A DNA stretch of 7,112 bases from an uncultured Acidimicrobium sp. (GTDB lineage: Bacteria; Actinomycetota; Acidimicrobiia; Acidimicrobiales; Ilumatobacteraceae). Below the pieces are notes generated by a model. The model saw only the letters and a program-made list of their open reading frames with translations, did no database searches and was not told the origin of the DNA. Location of the stretch: contig CAITUB010000163.1 in the NCBI GenBank assembly GCA_903895515.1, positions 1-7,112 on the forward strand, read 5' to 3'. The translations under genes were made by a program, and so were the position numbers. This document shows, piece by piece, positions 5,115 through 7,112 of the stretch. Position 1 is the stretch's first letter, and every line of letters begins with the position of its first letter.

Positions 5115-6341
5115 TCAGAAGATATCTGACGCACTGTCGAGCGCGTCGGCCAGCATGTCGGCCTCTTGTTGGGTGTTGTACAAGTAGAAGCTCGCACGCG
5201 CAGTGGCGTTGGCTCCCAGGATTCGCATCAGTGGCTTGGCGCAGTGGTGACCGGCGCGAACGCACACGTTTGATTGGTCGAGAACCTGGCTGAGGTCATG
5301 TGGGTGAATGCCGCGGAAAGCAAATGAAAATGTCGCGCCACGAAGTTCGGGGTTTGTTGGCCCGTGAATGGTGATGTCGTCGCCAAAACGCTCGGTTAAC
5401 GAGTTCAACACGTAAGTGCTCATCTCAATTTCATGGCGACGGACATTGGCCATACCTAGGTTTTCGAGGTACTTCACAGCTGCGCCAAGTGCGATGACTT
5501 CGGCGATGGCTGGTGTGCCTGCTTCAAACTTTGCCGGCAATTCTGCAGTGGTGAAACCGTCTAGGCGAACGTCGGCGATCATGTTGCCTCCGCCAAGAAA
5601 TGGAGGAAGCGCTTCTAGGAGTGCTTCGCGCCCCCACAGCACACCAACGCCAGATGGCCCGCACATTTTGTGCGAACTGAAGGTAACGAAGTCGGCATCC
5701 CATGCTTGAACATCGGTTGGTTGATGAGGAACTGATTGACAGGCATCGACGATGGCAAGCGCTCCGGCTTTATGGGCTGCTGCACATAGTTGCTGAACAG
5801 GGTTAATGGTTCCCAACACGTTTGACATGGCGGTGAACGAAAACACTTTGACGCCCTGAAGTAACGAATCAAGATTCGTCAAGTCGAGTTGACCATCGCT
5901 GGTGAGTGGGATCCAACGCAATTGAATTCCGCGTTCGGCTACGAGCATGTGCCATGGAACGATGTTTGCGTGGTGCTCCATATGCGTAAGCAGCACGGTG
6001 TCGCCGGCCTTCATGTTTGCGCGACCCCACGACAAAATGACCAAGTTCAGTGCTTCAGTTGCGTTCTTCGTGAAGATGACTTCGTGGGCTTTAGGCGCGT
6101 TGATGAACTTGGCTAGCGCTGTGCGGGTTCCTTCAAATAAATCGGTTGCTTCTGCAGCTAGTTGATATGCGCTGCGATTAATTGGCGCATATCCATGCGA
6201 CATGAAGTTGGCAAGCGCATCAATGACAACTTGTGGTTTTTGCGAAGTGTTCGCGCTATCCAAATACACCAATGGTTTGTCATTAATCAACCGATGCAAG
6301 ACAGGGAAGTCTTTGCGAATGGATGCGACGTCTAGTGACAC
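5115..6341 (-). CDS. sufS: SufS, type II cysteine desulfurase
   Basis: A 408-residue cytosolic PLP enzyme, the usual SufS length. It removes sulfur from L-cysteine, giving alanine and an enzyme persulfide. Landmarks are the N-terminal block with YLDSANTSQKP at 26-36, His-His in MEHHANIVPW at 121-130, Asp199 and Gln202 in VDACQS, and His224-Lys225 in SSHKMCGPSG, where Lys225 binds PLP. The catalytic Cys367 sits in the type II motif RAGHHCAKP, and Arg382 binds the substrate carboxylate. The short, ordered Cys loop is typical of SufS/CsdA and not of IscS/NifS, and it explains the need for the SufU partner next door. The start is a GTG at 6341, 8 nt after the sufC stop; an AAGGA lies within the end of sufC about 12 nt away, so initiation may be coupled to sufC translation. 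Confidence 0.95.
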   Translation of the reverse strand: MSLDVASIRKDFPVLHRLINDKPLVYLDSANTSQKPQVVIDALANFMSHGYAPINRSAYQLAAEATDLFEGTRTALAKFINAPKAHEVIFTKNATEALNLVILSWGRANMKAGDTVLLTHMEHHANIVPWHMLVAERGIQLRWIPLTSDGQLDLTNLDSLLQGVKVFSFTAMSNVLGTINPVQQLCAAAHKAGALAIVDACQSVPHQPTDVQAWDADFVTFSSHKMCGPSGVGVLWGREALLEALPPFLGGGNMIADVRLDGFTTAELPAKFEAGTPAIAEVIALGAAVKYLENLGMANVRRHEIEMSTYVLNSLTERFGDDITIHGPTNPELRGATFSFAFRGIHPHDLSQVLDQSNVCVRAGHHCAKPLMRILGANATARASFYLYNTQQEADMLADALDSASDIF

Positions 6342-6349
6342 GGCGGCAG

Positions 6350-7099
6350 TTATTCCTTGTACGCCTCGTAGCCAGATTTCTCAAGCTCCTCGGCAATTTC
6401 CATTCCACCCGATTTCACAATGCGACCATCAACCATGATGTGCACGAAGTCTGGCTGCAACTCATCGAGCAACCGCTGGTAGTGGGTAATCAACACGATG
6501 CCCATCTTCGGACGTTCCTTGCGAACTTCGCGAATGCCGGCAGCAACGATGCGCAATGCGTCGATGTCGAGGCCGGAGTCGGTTTCGTCAAGAATGGCGA
6601 CTTCTGGTTCAAGAATTGCCATCTGCATGATTTCGTTGCGCTTCTTTTCGCCACCCGAGAAACCTTCGTTGAGGTAACGATCGACGAACGTTGAGTCCAT
6701 GCCAAGTCGCTTCATCCAGGACATTGCAGACAGGCGAAGTTCAAGTACCGAAAGATCGATGCCTTTGCGTGCTGAAAGTGCTTGACGCAAGAATTGAATA
6801 ACCGATACGCCAGCAATTTCTTGCGGGTACTGGAAACCTAAAAAGATGCCGGCCTTTGCTCGTGCATCGGTTGGCCATTCGGTGATCTCTTCGCCATGGA
6901 AAAAGATCTTGCCCGACACCAATTCGTACTCAGGAGAGGCGAGCAAGGTATTGGCGAGAGTGGACTTACCGGAGCCGTTTGGGCCCATGATGGCGTGAAC
7001 TTCGCCTTCATTAACGGTGATGGAAAGGCCGCGGAGAATCTCGGCGTCGCCTTCCACTGGCTTGGCGTGGAGGTTGTCAACCCTGAACAGTTCGGTCAC
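6350..7099 (-). CDS. sufC: SufC, ATPase of the SufBCD scaffold
   Basis: A 249-residue soluble ABC-type ATPase. It has Walker A GPNGSGKST at 39-47, the Q-loop Gln90 in FQYPQEIAGV, the signature SGGEKKR at 148-154 and Walker B AILDE with catalytic Glu172. These are followed by the D-loop SGLDID at 175-180 and the switch His206 in ITHYQRLL. The ETDSGLDIDAL and NEGFSGGEKKRNE wording is specific to SufC among ABC proteins. It binds SufB and SufD, and ATP binding reshapes the complex so that an iron-sulfur cluster can form. The start is a GTG at 7099 with no clear ribosome site in the 13 visible upstream bases. A GTGA at 7099-7096 would permit a 4-nt overlap with an upstream sufD, but a TGA at 7106-7104 is also possible. 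SufB and SufD genes are expected just beyond the right edge. Confidence 0.96.
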   Translation of the reverse strand: MTELFRVDNLHAKPVEGDAEILRGLSITVNEGEVHAIMGPNGSGKSTLANTLLASPEYELVSGKIFFHGEEITEWPTDARAKAGIFLGFQYPQEIAGVSVIQFLRQALSARKGIDLSVLELRLSAMSWMKRLGMDSTFVDRYLNEGFSGGEKKRNEIMQMAILEPEVAILDETDSGLDIDALRIVAAGIREVRKERPKMGIVLITHYQRLLDELQPDFVHIMVDGRIVKSGGMEIAEELEKSGYEAYKE

Positions 7100-7112
7100 G
7101 GGATCAAGTGTA

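Overview
The window is a gene-dense piece of a bacterial chromosome with roughly balanced GC content. It holds ten protein genes, one of them partial, in four transcription blocks. No RNA gene, CRISPR array, insertion sequence, phage gene or long repeat is visible, and no stretch over 300 bases lacks a gene. The gene order sufC-sufS-sufU (with sufB and sufD presumably just outside the right edge), the use of GTG starts and the weak Shine-Dalgarno sites suggest an actinobacterium of moderate GC, possibly a planktonic Acidimicrobiia-type lineage. That taxonomic call is inference only.

Layout. (1) Positions 1-124, minus strand: the first 41 codons of a small DoxX-like membrane protein, cut by the window edge. 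(2) Positions 125-237: a 113-bp divergent promoter region with a perfect short inverted repeat. (3) Positions 238-2389, plus strand: a tight four-gene operon encoding an amino acid synthesis family (PF06684/DUF1185) protein, an EthD-domain protein, a VOC-fold protein and an EamA/DMT transporter. Two junctions are ATGA stop/start overlaps and the third is 6 nt. A plausible intrinsic terminator follows. (4) Positions 2491-4646, plus strand: a class I/II aminotransferase followed after 2 nt by a D-2-hydroxyacid dehydrogenase of the glyoxylate/hydroxypyruvate reductase type. (5) Positions 4653-7099, minus strand: sufC, sufS and sufU, the ATPase, cysteine desulfurase and sulfur acceptor of the SUF iron-sulfur cluster pathway. 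This block converges on block 4 with only 6 nt between the stop codons.

How the genes work together. The suf block is housekeeping: SufS takes sulfur from cysteine, SufU accepts it as a persulfide, and SufC powers the SufBCD scaffold. The aminotransferase/dehydrogenase pair could convert an amino acid to a 2-oxo acid and then to a D-2-hydroxy acid (serine to hydroxypyruvate to D-glycerate is one candidate), but the substrate is not fixed by the sequence. The four-gene operon is the least explained part. It combines three small proteins of poorly understood families with a probable metabolite exporter, which looks like an uncharacterised small-molecule pathway. It is the best candidate here for undescribed biology, though nothing in the sequence names its substrate.
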